A stretch of DNA of 64,000 bases from Scleromitrula shiraiana (lineage: Eukaryota; Ascomycota; Leotiomycetes; Helotiales; Sclerotiniaceae): contig JABELC010000002.1 in the NCBI GenBank assembly GCA_028455995.1, forward strand, positions 1,674,001 to 1,738,000, read 5' to 3'. This document shows positions 1 through 12,074 of the stretch, in pieces (the stretch's first letter is position 1; the number at the start of each line of letters is the position of its first letter). The notes beneath the pieces are model-generated. The model was not told where the DNA came from, did not search any database, and saw nothing but the letters and a program-made list of their open reading frames with translations. The translations under genes and the position numbers were made by a program.

Positions 1-1
1 T

Positions 2-411
2 ATGGCTATTGCAGTAGATACGGTTGCCATACCATATACTCTCTACATTACTTGGGATGAATACACAGGTAAACCTTTAGGTTTACGGGCACCCAAGGCC
101 AAAATTAGGCTCGTTCTTTTAGATCTATTTTTCATTATTTTCGAATCTTCAAATTTGACACTTGCATTTGCTGCATTAGCAAATCATGATGGTAGTTGTA
201 CAGTTGGCAACAATGGTTATAACGGTGTAGTTTGCCACAGGGCGAAAACGCTTTGTGGTATACTAATGATAGCATTGATTGCTTGGGGGTTGACTTTTGC
301 AGTCAGCATCTTCCGGTAAGTTCAACTCACTTTCCATGCCATCAATCCGACTATGACTAACGGACTATTAGACTTGTGGAAAAGATAGGAGGTCGTGAAG
401 AAGCCGAATAA
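2..411 (+). CDS. 3' part of a small fungal integral membrane protein (partial)
   Basis: The window opens inside or at the start of this gene. Exon 2..315 is followed by a 56-nt intron 316..371 (GTAAGT..TTAG), then exon 372..411 ends at TAA. The peptide has hydrophobic stretches near residues 34-60 and 84-104 separated by a short Cys-containing loop (SCTVGNN... VVCHRA), which suggests two or three membrane spans, and a short charged cytoplasmic tail ending GGREEAE. The four-helix, loop-with-cysteines style recalls fungal MARVEL-like membrane proteins, but I do not recognise a specific family. The ATG at position 2 may be an internal methionine, because upstream exons could lie outside the window. 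No function is assigned. Confidence 0.6.
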
Positions 412-1356
412 CATGTTGGACAAACATAATTTCTTACATATAATTGGAAATGGGTCGGTCATCACAAGCAAGGCGTTTGGAATTATAGTGAGGAAGGAAT
501 AAAAATCAGAAAATTAATTTGTACATTAAGAAATACACATAATGAGGTATATATGTACATTTATAGACGAGAAAATTACCTAGTTTGCCCATTCCTATCT
601 TCATTTCCAAATTCCAATAATGTCTATGGATCTTATTATTCGAAATTGATCTCCATTATAGGGTAGGGAGAATGAATACCTGTAATAATATTGAAAATGG
701 TTGTATTATATAGACTCGTAGATGTATTTCCAATTTGACCCAGCCCTCGAGGGTTGACCACTCAAAAGTAACACTATTTGAACAATGGGAATATATATAT
801 TGTGAAGGAACTATCTTCTAGAATACGATACTCTCCAAATTCCATGTTTCCAACTGATACAAGGATCTATCTATTTTAGGATGCATGATCCTCGAGACGA
901 ATCCATTGGTTTTTGATGACTCATCCATCACGGTTACCTTCATTGATGCTCTTAGAACTACTTTCGTACCCCACACCTCATGCTTGCATGCAGCTCGACA
1001 TCCCTGGATTTCGATTATGATATGAGTTATTAGATAATTTCCATCAGATCATCCAAATGCGCATTCAGCAAAATCAATAGGTTTGATAATATCATCTTTA
1101 TATCGGTGTGTAAACGCTCTCAACGCATAATTTCCATGTCAATCTCAATCATCACGAGGGCAAGAGTTATATCATTTGAGCCGGGAAGAAGAAAGAGATA
1201 CAAAGGTTGAATAAAATCAATCAACTCAAGCGTCTTTTACGCCTCAAATCCCGAAGAACTATTTTCAGTTATATCAAGTAAATTGTTTGCTGCATCTGGA
1301 TCGGATCCGATTGAAACGACCAAATATCAAATAATCATGGTACTACGAACAAAGTT
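412..1356. other. intergenic, no gene seen
   Basis: This is AT-rich sequence between the first membrane protein and the K+ channel. I see no convincing reading frame or RNA gene. It should hold the 3' end of the first gene and the promoter of the channel gene. Confidence 0.6.
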
Positions 1357-4321
1357 ATGACAATGGCGGATAACAAATCCGTTAATCGTGATAAGAGCAA
1401 TGGTCCCATAATGCATCATAATAGTAGTTTTCTCAGCAGCATGGATAACGAGTTAGACCGGGCGGATGGAATGCTTAAGATTGGCAGATTTAAATTTCGA
1501 GGAAAGACGGATGATCTACCACAGTTTGTTAAGACTTTCTACACTTCGGCGACTGATATACTGATGTTGGACTACGTAGAGATTGGTGGGTCGCATCCAC
1601 AGCTATCCCTCTTATTGCTGCTACAATTGGTCCACTTGCGAACGTTCTCTCGATTTCGGCTCTGGTTACAAAGTGGAGAGCAGACCTTCCTGATAATGGC
1701 CAACTACCAGCAGGTACAGATGAGAATGGAGTTGGCATAACTGATCCGCATTGGTAATATATCCAAATATTGAGCTTGTATATCGTTTGTTGACTTAGAT
1801 ATTAGGGTGATTGTCCTCAATGCTGTATCATTAGCTTGTGGATTCAGTGGGAATTTCTTCTTATTGTTGAACTTCACACGGAGGGTTAGATATATTGTCG
1901 CATTACCTTTGAGCATAATATTTTGGTTTTTGGCTACAGGTATCGTATGTTATTCTAACCCGTAATCAGAGGTTGATACTAATGACTGTTCATCAACAGC
2001 TCATGGGTATTATCATAGCGATGAATGTATATGTGCCTCCTATTAGGCCCGGTCAGACTTACTCGCAAGGATTTTGGGCCGCAATTATTGCTGCAACTCT
2101 TTATCTTATTGGGTCAATGATCCTCATGATCAATATGCTAGGTTACTTTCTTGGGCATTACCCACAACACTTCGAACTAGATGACGATCAACGAACTTTG
2201 ATCTTGCAAACAATGATGTTTTTCATATGGCTTGCTGGAGGGGCCGGCATGTACCGCTCAGTCTGCGGCTTCTCTTATGCAGATGCCCTCTACTTCTGCG
2301 ATGTCACTATTTTAACCATTGGATTTGGAGACTTTGTGCCTAACAATAACTTAGGTAGAGGGTTGCTTTTTCCATATGCTGTTGTGGGTATTATTTTCCT
2401 TGGTCTCATGATTAATAGTCTTCACAAATTCGCCTCTGGTATGTCACAAGAGAAAATTATCAAGCACCACGCACAACGTCAGCGAGAAGAAACCTATGGT
2501 CGTACTGTAACAAATGAAAAAGAACTTCGAGATCGTCTAGGTCTACCAGCAAGATCCGAGAGTGCTAGGCAGTCTATCTCTGCTCAGCCAGGTCTAGTGC
2601 GCCGTTCTTCACTTGACGAGTATGGCCATTTTCATGTTCAAGGTCGGACAATCACATTTCGTGAGAGGAAGGTCAATCATAATTATGGTGGTGGCCGTGG
2701 AGGGGCCGGTCGCACGCATCCAGGTCATGCTCTTAGTCGTGATGCCAAGGTCAAAAGACATACAAGTACAAATTCTCGACGCAGAAAAAGCTTGGCTCGT
2801 CGTGAGAAGCTGATCATGCTCAAAGAAGAAAAGGATCGATTCTATGCAATGCGCGAGATCCAAGATAACGTTAAGAAGTTTAAACAATATTACGCGCTAT
2901 CTATGTCGGTGATTGCTTTTCTAGTCTTATGGTGCGGAGGAGCCGTCGTATTCTGGAGGGCAGAACAACGAATGCAAGGTCTCACCTATTTCGAGGCTCT
3001 GTACTTCTGTTACGTCTCTTTACTCACCATCGGATATGGAGATCTAGCACCAACGTCTAATGCTGGAAAGCCATTTTTTGTGGTTTGGTCTCTGATTGCT
3101 ATTCCCACAATGACAATTCTTATCTCGGACATGAGTTCTACCATTATCGCCGGAATTAACCGTGGTACCTTTACGTTAGCTGACTGGACCATCATGCCTA
3201 AAGCTGGCGTGTGGCACGATTTTCTCGAACATCATCCCAAGCTCCGAGGTTGGCTCGAACGCAAGACAAAGGAACGACAGGCAAAGAAGCGAATTGAACA
3301 GGGCTTCGTGGTTCAAAATCCTGATGAAGAGGTCATTACTGAGTCTGCTACTGCTGATGAACCTTCACCTGCTCTTGGTAGATTGGCCGAGGAATTTGAA
3401 GAACCAACTGAGCAGACCGAACACGATCTAGCGAGGAGGCTTGCCTTGAATATCAAGAGAGTTGCTAATGACTTAAGACTCCCTAAACAGAAGAAGTATA
3501 GTTATGAGGAGTGGGTAGAATTTACACGCTTGATTAGATTCAGTTCGCAAAGTCCACAAGACGTAGAGAAGGAAGAGGAAGAGGAAGGTTTGGTTCAGTG
3601 GGACTGGATTGGTGAAGATAGTCCCATGCTTGCTGATGTTAGTGAGAGTGAGTGGATCTTGGATCGTTTATGTGAGAGTCTGAATCGATATACTAGGAGG
3701 CAGGGCAGACGCGTGAGTTTTACTTTCACTTTTTCTTTACCTTTCTTTACCTTGCATCGTACCGTTTTGGAGAATCGACAACAACGATCTAATATAAGTA
3801 AATAATAGAGGCAGAGAGAAGAACAACGTGAACTTCAACGCGAACTTACACGAGAAAAAGAGGAGAAAGAAAGATTACATCGGAAACCTAATCATACTAT
3901 GCATTACCCTGCACATCCAGGACCGAGAACGCCGAGTAGAGACGGGAGTAGGAGAAATTCTACGGGGGGCATTTCTACTGGGGATGTAGGACTGGGGTTG
4001 GAACTACGAGGAGGCTCGGCTGATGACTATGAGGCAGAACTTGACGACCGGGAATATGAAGATGTGATTGAAGATGGGGATGAGAATGAGGATGAGAATG
4101 AGGATGAGGACGAGGATGAGGACGAGGATGAGGACGAGGATGAGAATGAGGATGAGAATGAGGATGAGAAAGAGGATGAGAATGAAGACATCGTTGCTGG
4201 GAAACAGGTTGAAAGGGAAGAGGCATCAAATTTCACAACTACTAATTTTGAGGAGCAAGATAGGAGGAAGAAAATTGTGGAGTCAAGCGAGAAGTATGAT
4301 CTAAGTCAGAAGAAAAAATAA
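1357..4321 (+). CDS. TOK1: TOK-type two-pore outward-rectifier potassium channel
   Basis: Five exons: 1357..1523, 1580..1753, 1806..1944, 2000..3712, 3809..4321, giving 901 residues. All junctions keep frame, and introns are 52-96 nt. TOK channels pass K+ outward across the plasma membrane of fungi and have eight membrane helices and two pore loops. Both selectivity filters are visible: TIGFGD at about residues 266-271 and TIGYGD at about 503-508, each preceded by a helix and followed by another. The amino-terminal half holds the extra four helices typical of TOK. Between the two pore units lies a long basic cytoplasmic loop (RRRKS, many R/K). The carboxyl tail is long and very acidic, with D/E/N repeats at about residues 818-857. 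The start is the first ATG of the open frame; a second ATG two codons later is possible. Downstream of residue 731 the tail exon is supported only by frame and splice sites. Confidence 0.88.
4078..4190 (+). repeat. GAGGATGA-type coding repeat (Asp/Glu/Asn tract)
   Basis: This is a short imperfect tandem repeat of GATGAG/GAGGAT/GACGAG hexamers inside the last exon of the channel gene. It codes for alternating Glu, Asp and Asn. Its hexamer unit keeps the frame, so length changes would alter only the length of the acidic tract. Confidence 0.9.
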
Positions 4322-5201
4322 TCTCTTGTACCAGAAGTAATTCGAGAATTGCGGCAATGGAGGGAAAATGGTATGGAGACTGCACTGGATTTTTCATGGG
4401 GGTTGACTCTCTAGACAATTTTGGACTCTGGTCAATCAGTGTATACTGCATGTATCGTACATATATTTTTATATTTTTGGGTGGATCATGGATGGTTACA
4501 CATTCTGGCTTTGGTCTATTGGGAAATGGATAATTATGGGTGGGAGGAGAGCATATTTGGAGTTTGGAGTCTGGAGCGGAAGGGAAATTTGTTTTATGTA
4601 GTTGGGATGGCACTATGGGGCGGGATGGGATGAATGAGTGAGTAGGTTGGAGCCCTTATGCAAATAATGTTGAATGTCAATACTACTACTATCCTCTTTC
4701 CTGTGTATCGACTATTTATGCGGTGTGATGAACGTAGCTATCAATATATATTACGCGGTATGTATATTCCAGAATTTAGTACAATATATGTCTATTTACA
4801 TCGGATCTATTTTCGTATTGATATTTTATATGTCCTATTTAATTCGGTAAGTATTGTTACTGTGACATATATTTATAACTGTTGCTCTCAATCAATATCA
4901 ATATAAGCCAATTATTTTCAGCAGATCATCCCCACTAGCGCTATAACTGCACTGCACGGCTGCTGGAATACCAATATCTCTAATTAGACTTTGAATATGA
5001 ATGACATGATCAACACAGTATTTCTAGTCGGACTGTGCCTACAATTGGCATGATGGATACGGTACGACTTGTCACTCGATCAAGATCTTCTTTCTTACAT
5101 CTCTTTGAACGGCCATTCTTTAATCTGTTTAGCTCCTCTCCTCATCCACATCAAACAATCGCCCCACGTAAAAGATTTCCGACAGCGAAAGAATCCTGGC
5201 T
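4322..5201. other. intergenic, channel 3' flank and pseudogene 5' remnant
   Basis: I see no intact gene. Short open frames occur here but lack coding character. The missing amino-terminal exon of the downstream oxidase pseudogene may once have lain in about 5035-5200, where a stop in the homologous frame at about 5169 blocks extension and no in-frame ATG is present. Confidence 0.5.
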
Positions 5202-6797
5202 GATCTCGGCCCACTGCTATCGTCCCAAGCATCTATAGCCCTCCCGAGCGATCCCGAGTTCGCCAATCTGCCAGCCAGAAGGAGAGAATACGAAGGACCC
5301 AACGTCACAGTCATAGTCCAAGTTGCCGTTGAATCCGACGTCCAGCAAACAGTAAGTCTGCCTCAATCTATCTATCGGCTCCAAATCCATAGTATACTAT
5401 AGTACATCTACTCACCAAATCCAAAGGTGCGTTATGCCAACAAGCATAACAGCCCATTTGTAGCCCGAGCCGGAGGTCACGGCGCAACCAGAGCTTTCGG
5501 ATAGGCAATTGGTGCTATTCGAATTGACCTTCGCTCTCTGGAGCACATTGCTTTATCTGAAGATGACCAGAGTGCTACTATTGGCGGGGGCGCAAACGTG
5601 AAGGATACGGTTAGTACACTTGCGAATTTAGGAAAGAGGACAGCTGGGTTTTCTAGCCATGCTTAAGGGGAGTGAGTGTCTGAGTCTAGTCTGATAAGTT
5701 CAACAGCGACCGGCATCTGTGAGCGCGTTGGTTTCTCGGCGCCGGCTCTGAGAGGTGGCCGCGGTTGGCTTCGGGGCCAGTATGGACTCATGTCCGATCA
5801 GGTAATCTCGGCACGTCTCTTGCTTCTAAATGGTGAACTCGTCATGGTATCGGGGGACTCCAACCCAGATTTGTTTTGGGCCATTGGGGGTGCAGGGCAT
5901 AATTTTGGTATTGTGACGGAATGGGGGTATCGCGTTTATGACGATAAGGCCCCGTTGTGGTCTTATGAGATATTTGTCTACTCGGGAGATAAGCTCGAGG
6001 CTGTCTACGGTTTGGCAAATACGTTGCTGCAGGATCAACCAGCAGAGCTCGTTCATTGGGGATATATTATAAAAGTTAAAGAGATTGACCCTGATCATTT
6101 TAGTCGAATCCCAGTCCAACCTTCTTGCATACTTCTAAAAGCTAACCATTCGATAGCCTGTCCTTTGGTTTGGTAGCATTTACAATGGCTCCCCCGAGAC
6201 AGCTAATAAGTATGCTAAACCATTCCATGACATCGGACCCCTCAGTGTACAAACCGGACAGGGATCAATACATGATCTCGCCGTCGTCACATTCCAGGAT
6301 GCGGACGGCCCAGGATGCGCGTACGGAATGACCTTTCTCCGTTACCCCATCGGATTAAAATCATACAACGTAAGCGCTGTCAGACAAGTATACAATGAGA
6401 TAGACGAGACAGTCAGCAAGGTCCCCGAGATTTCCGGTTCCTTTTTCCTGCTTGAGGGCTACTCGACTCAGGCTGTAAAAGCCATCGACGCAAAAAGTAC
6501 GGCGTTCCCACATCGAGACGATAACATCTTGGTCATTTCGTACGTCATGCCATGTACGCGCCCAATTCAACCATCGATACGATCGCCAAGGAGTTTGGGA
6601 AAAAGTTACGGAAATGCTTGCTAGATGGAAGCGAGGATCCAGCACACCTGCGTGCTTACGTAAATTATGCTGATGGCGATGAGTCTTTGCAGGCGGTTTA
6701 CGGGTGGGAGGAATGGAGATTGGATAAATTGAGGAAGCTTAATAAGGCTGAGTGGGACCCTAAGAATATTATGCGATATTATGTTCATATTGAATAG
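5202..6797 (+). pseudogene. decayed FAD-linked oxidase (BBE-like, PCMH domain)
   Basis: The pieces read as a fungal berberine-bridge-type FAD oxidase: PCMH motif RAGGHG, then RIDLRSLE, GQYGL, SNPDLFWAIGGAGHNFG, YGMTFLRYP and a BBE-like carboxyl end (YVNYADGD). Pieces are 5202..5351, 5427..5643, 5707..6113, 6160..about 6548, 6552..6797. Several lesions are visible. There is no start codon in frame at the 5' end. A TAG lies at 5502-5504 inside the FAD-binding region. The join needed after 5643 has CTGGGT instead of a GT donor, and read-through meets TAA. The intron at about 6114 has a very weak donor (GTCCAA). A one-base frame change occurs at about 6549-6552 in front of YAPNST. Similarity to intact family members is otherwise high, so inactivation looks recent. 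A sequencing error could explain one lesion but hardly all. Confidence 0.8.
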
Positions 6798-8056
6798 ATT
6801 GTTCACTAGCTTTCATAAATAGCTTAGAATTACGTTGTAAAGTCATCTGCGGTCATTTAAAGAAAGAAGAAAAAAAGTCGCTAATGTTCACTGTGCCGTT
6901 ACTTTTGGAACTGTGGGTTTTGGGAAACCATAAAGTAACGGATAAAAGTTTCGATTATGATTTGAAAGTATTAATAAGCAAAATGTAGGGACCCACAAAT
7001 TCGATAATGCAATACGGTTACGGTTATTGATAATTGAACTGATAAGGAAAAGGGATGGGAATGGATATAATATCTATAAGATACGATAAGAGATATGAGA
7101 TATGAGATAAGGATTTATTATCTGAGATAGGTATGCGTAGCCTGGGCTAGATTGGGCTGGTGCTATCGAATGATACAGGTCATCAAAAAAAAAAATTGGC
7201 AGCAAGAGACAAACACGTAGATGCTCATGCAAATGGTTATGGTTATGGTTATGTTTATGCAAATCATGAACTTTTTTGTGATTTTTTCCTCGCTGTATTA
7301 TAACAGCTGAAGCTCAAGAGATATATAATATAAATGGAGCATCATTATCATCCTATTGTGTGTATGCAAAGATGAGGGGAGAAGAAAAGAAGAGAAAAAA
7401 AAAGGAGCGACATGTAAGCAAGCATACAACAATGCATGCATGCATAACACATAAGCTTTTAGCTTTTTTAAAAATTGTTCTTTTCTTTGCTTTTCGCAGT
7501 GAGGGCACAAAACCCAGAATAAAAAACTTTCCCACACCCATATCTACTCCCAAGATTCCCTTGCTCAGGGAAAAAGGCTTAGAAAATCGACCTTCAAAAT
7601 TCCTGTTGTCCTTGGGGCATAAAAGAACCGGTTCTGTGATGTGCTACAGCTCCCAACCCGATAGTGGCTTTGTAGCCATTTTTGATATGATAAAAAAAGT
7701 GAAAAGAAACTTGAGTTTCAGGTTATTATTTTGACATTAATGAGGTGACGGCCCATCCATGCGTCTACTCAGGGTTTTTTGTGGAATACGAGCAATAGTA
7801 GAAAACGTAAAGAAGAATGCAACAAAGGGAGCGCATAATTTTGATGGTGGTACAATCCGGCGGGGAAGATGGGGAACTCAGAAGAGCTCTGACGCTGTAA
7901 GAGTGCACAAAAATGTCAGAGTGTTGCAATAGTGGAGGAAGAAAGGTTTCGTTATGTTGGTATCATCGACAGGAAACAGGGAAAAAGACCATCACTCCAA
8001 TCTTGAACTACCGATCTCGCATGAGAGTAAAGGAGGAGACTTGATGATTGACCGGA
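6798..8056. other. intergenic between oxidase pseudogene and areB
   Basis: I see no credible gene. It contains a dense patch of GATA motifs at 7028-7130 and A/T tracts. The part near 7700-8056 is probably the 3' untranslated region of the minus-strand GATA-factor gene. Confidence 0.5.
7028..7130. promoter_or_regulatory. cluster of HGATAR motifs (candidate GATA-factor sites)
   Basis: Six matches to HGATAR fall within about 100 bp: TGATAA at 7028 and 7040, CGATAA at 7084, AGATAA at 7105, its reverse complement TTATCT at 7118, and AGATAG at 7125. Several weaker GATA cores lie between them. Fungal nitrogen-type GATA factors bind paired HGATAR sites. The patch lies about 0.9 kb beyond the stop codon of a GATA-factor gene and 0.25 kb after the oxidase pseudogene. 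AT-rich low-complexity sequence could also produce it. Confidence 0.3.
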
Positions 8057-10024
8057 CTATGAAGTGACTGATTGTGGAGTCGAAGATTCGCTGTCTCCAA
8101 CCATGTCTGCAACACGCATTTTCTTAGCGCGAGGTGCTCCATCACGCAATTCGCTGAGCTCACGCTCGACATCATCCAAGCGACGTTTTAATTGATTTTC
8201 TCGTCGTTGCGACTCTTCAAGTCGACTAAGAAGAGTTTGCTCGGATTCACGACGCATCTCCTCACCTCGACGTGCATTGGCTTCATCTTGTTCGAGTTGA
8301 GTGACCCGACCACGGAACAGCTCATTTATGACCTCAAGTTCGCTAACACGAGTTTTTAAAGATGAATTCTGAGCGATAAGTTGTTCGTATGTCTGAGGTA
8401 CCTCGAGACCATGTGGACCATTCAAAGATGGGGACGCAGACCGTATGTCGTTGGGTGAAGGTTGTCGAATATGCAAAGGTGGAAGTGATGGGGAGTGGTT
8501 GTAATGATGCTCCTCCAAGCCATGTCCGTTAAATGTAGGTAAATGATTACCGTACATAGAAGGAGTACCTGTTCTAGAGATTGGAGAATTCGAACCATCC
8601 GAATGACCATTTGCAGACTTTTGTGATGTTCGTCGATGTCCGAGGGAACCGGGTGGTGGTGTCCCAGCTTGCGATCGCGCTTGGTCGAGACCATTGGCTT
8701 CGTAAAGAGTCTGCGATAACGCGTTAGTAATCATGCCACTTTGTCAAAATAGTTCACAGATATATAGCTACCTTTTTCTTTGCACTTTGTGCAGATCCTG
8801 AACTCTTAACTCGATTTCGACTCTTGATAACATCTGTCTTGAGGCTTATCGGCCGAGGTCTTCCATGCAATTTAAGGAAGAGCCCACAGGCATTGCATAA
8901 TACTGAACCGATCTCATCTCTCCTCCAAAGAGGAGTCGTTGAAGTCGTACAATTTTGACATGTAGGCTGTGAAGTTTCGCGATCATTGTTAGCCATCGTA
9001 GCCATGATTGATGTATTGAATGATTAAAGTGGGAGATTTGAAAAATCGCTATCGCTCGTTATCGCAACCGGAGAGGAGTTTTCGCTGGAAATCAAGTGGT
9101 CGCTAATTTACTTTACTTGATCTTTACCCGATATGGACTAGACAATAGATTTTGGGGGGGGGAACCCAAAATCATGAGAAGGTCCACAGTCCACGGGTGA
9201 AACAAAAGGAACAAAGGAGGGATGAAAAAACCTTTGAGTTCCCATCAAAGAAGCAATATGAATTATCATCCCAATCAATGTCCCATCAGAATAAAATAAA
9301 ACTTCAAAATGATGAGGTTTTATATATATGGATGGGAACTTTTGGAGGTGGAATGCGTAACGATAAGGAATGAGGAATAAATGTGAATATGAATATGAAT
9401 ATGAATAGTTGAAAGTAACTTTAGAATAGAACAAAAGGGAAGGAGAAGATCAACATACAGGTGAATTATTTTGACCTCCACCAGATGTAGCAGATGGCGA
9501 TGATGTAGCATACCCCATCTTTCCATTCTGTCCAACATTAAATGCCCTATGGTGTTTTATATTAGCCCTTTATTTCAAATGTTTTATCAATGCATTAATG
9601 ATGTTGTACATGGCCACAACCCCAAAAGGATGGGGAAGTAATGGATCTTCCTAGAAAATCACACAAAAGCTTATATATTTCGGAATCTCTGTATTCAATT
9701 CATAGAACACAAAGTGGCATCCTACAATATTAGGAGAGCTTCGTGGTATTTTCTAGAGTACTCCACCCATTCTTCGAGAAGGAAGTCCTGAGAATATGCA
9801 CTTATTCACGCCGTGAGAATCACGCTCTCTCTCTCTCTCTTTTTCTTATTCCAAACGTACCTTAACTGTGGTGAATTTGTACCCGAAGCTATCGAAGCGA
9901 GTGCTGAAAGGCCAGGGAGTTGTGGCAGAGATGTACTATGATGCAGAGAGGAGTTCACAGTTGAGGTAGATGATGGCCGAGAAATAGATTCCATCGCAGG
10001 CAATGATTGCCTGCCCTCATCCAT
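8057..10024 (-). CDS. areB: AreB/ASD4-type GATA transcription factor with leucine zipper
   Basis: Long form, read on the minus strand: 10024..9861, 9546..9459, 8966..8772, 8710..8057, 366 residues from the ATG at 10024. All junctions keep frame. The single GATA zinc finger is CxNC-x17-18-CNAC with TPLWRRDE and GLFLKLHG, followed by basic RPRPISLK. A long heptad-rich coiled coil near the carboxyl end (ELEVINELFRGRVTQLEQ and on) is the leucine zipper that marks AreB, NreB and ASD4, which are repressors or co-regulators of nitrogen genes in the nucleus. The intron at 8711..8771 has a perfect ACTAAC branch site. A shorter form could start at ATG 9005 by reading into the exon that is otherwise an intron end (MATMANNDRE, 295 residues). 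An acceptor at about 10098 hints that a further upstream coding exon may exist, so the amino end is uncertain. Confidence 0.85.
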
Positions 10025-11439
10025 CGACCTAAAGCTTGGCAGATCGCGATTTTGTTCTCTCGAGGAAGGCCGGAGATGATGGTCGATGGGCGAAGCCCTA
10101 TAAATGGGTGCAAGTGTGGAAGCCGTAGTTGCGGTTTGGGGGGGTATTATTAAATCGCGTTCTGAAGTAGAACACGAAGGTATTTGTGATATTAGGGTTA
10201 GAAATTCTGGATTCCTTATATTATCGTGTATATCTTCGAAAACTAAAAAAGAAGGACTCGTCCGTATTATGGTTAACACGTTGGTAAACAAGATAGATAT
10301 GCTGATAGCTTGAACTGAAGTATTATTTTGAATATCGAATAATAGAGAAAGCAAAGACTTTTTTCCGATTCGCTCAAACGAATGAACTCGATGGAACTTA
10401 AGACAATGGAATGATTGAATGCTTTTGATTATACAAAGAATGATTGATGAAGAGACAGGAATATGTTGTTACAATACAAATAAGTATCAAATCAAAGAGA
10501 TGGTAGAAATTGTAAAGATTGTAAAAGTTGGAGAGAAGTAGAAAAAGGAATGGATTTGATTTGATTTGAATTGCAGCTGGATCCTGGCCGCCCCTTATCC
10601 ATCGCGCTACCTTGCAATCAAAAAAACATCTATAAAAAGGACAAAACTTGACGCAAGGTACCTGATAATGACAAGCTTTAAAAAAATGTACAAATTTTAC
10701 TACAGGTACGAGGAATGAGTATTTATCATACATTTTGAACATGAAGAATGTATCTGAAATTTGATTCATTAATAACATGTTAACAATATGAAGTTCAATC
10801 GTATTGTTCTCCTTGAATTGCTTCATTTTCATCTTAGATATACCGGTATATAGAGTATATACAGTAGAATGTACATACGAGTAGGTACTTGGTAATAATA
10901 ATGTAAAGCAATGTAAGCAACGTCAGGTCTTCATGTATGAATGCATGCAAGATCAGATCATCTAATCTAGGACGCTATGATGCTAATGATACCTTATGAT
11001 TTCCAAGATCTTTCTAGATAATTGATAATATAACTTCTAGAAGATCCCGACGGTTATACGGAACGATAAAGTCCATATCATATCAGATCATATATACCTG
11101 AAGTAAGCTTATCATCCGTTACTCCATGTATTCGGATACTACAATCCTTATTTGTACTCGTAAAATCCATAGATAGTAACTATTACTTTTTCGAGACAAA
11201 ACTACACCCAATCTCCAGGAGATGCACATCCCTAGATACACACTTGCAAGCCATTTTCATAACATGCGTAAAAGGAATATTGTAGGTTATGATCTGGTTT
11301 GATAGAATCAAGACCAAGAGATAAATATCTACGTACTTACATAGGAAGTAGGCGAGATAGGTAATATAATATATGATTGATATGTATCCGGCGGAGGAAT
11401 CATGAGGAGATGATCTCCACGCTAAGACGGCACAGGGGT

Positions 11440-11634
11440 TCAGGGGTAAAAGAAGTTCTTTTCCATCTTTTCACCCACTCATCGAAGCTTGAGTGGATCA
11501 TAATTAGTCGGCACTCAATCAATAAACAATCTCAAGGACAAGGCTGACCAATAAAAATCCTAAATAGGTCATTTAGATAAGTTAGAAACAGCGCTCGTAG
11601 TCCGTCTGGAGTCTTGTTAGGTTTTTACCCCTGA
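11440..11634. repeat. inverted pair of TCAGGGGTAAAA motifs
   Basis: TCAGGGGTAAAA at 11440-11451 is repeated as a perfect inverted copy at 11623-11634, about 170 bp apart. AGGGG is the core of the yeast-type stress response element. No matching target duplication flanks the pair, so a small transposon is not supported. Confidence 0.4.
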
Positions 11635-12074
11635 GATCGAAATTTAAGATTACGATTTCTTTGGGAAGGGGGAAGCGTGAAGGGAAAAGGGCTACTATGA
11701 ACCAATTAAAATCCGTTCCGATCCTTTACTTCTTATCCGCAATAGTACATCTATTTTCGGAATTCCAGCTCGAGCTGCATTCTACGTGTAAAGATGCACT
11801 ATGTATACTTGATATGTCTTTGATAAGCTGATCGTCAACATGTTAGATGGATGTTGTTATATGAAGCGGGTATGAATTGTGGAAGCATGTGTATCGACGT
11901 TTTACTTTAGTTGTCCCGCTATCCATAGATGTGAGCTGATAGTCTCGCCTGAAAGTAGTTGTTTCCAACAGAAACGTTCTTGATGACGATATTATTATTG
12001 TCATTGCGATAAGGCTAATCAATTAGTCAATCGATCAATCAATTGATCATTCATCGAAGTTTTCGGGATAGATT

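Noticed and set aside
4027..4236. Antisense Ser- or His-rich frames opposite the channel tail
   Set aside because: They are mirror images of the GAGGAT coding repeat and have no independent support.
7360..7734. 124-codon plus-strand frame downstream of areB
   Set aside because: Lys-rich and low-complexity at its start, no family similarity, lies in the likely 3' UTR of areB.
10570..10625. Possible tRNA on the minus strand (GGTAGCGCGATGG resembles a D-arm)
   Set aside because: No GGTTCGA-type T-arm, no anticodon stem and no 7-bp acceptor stem can be drawn.
11440..11634. A second small transposon bounded by CAGGGGTAAAA (hAT-like ends)
   Set aside because: Flanks show no 8-bp target duplication, and the motif occurs elsewhere nearby as a non-terminal element.
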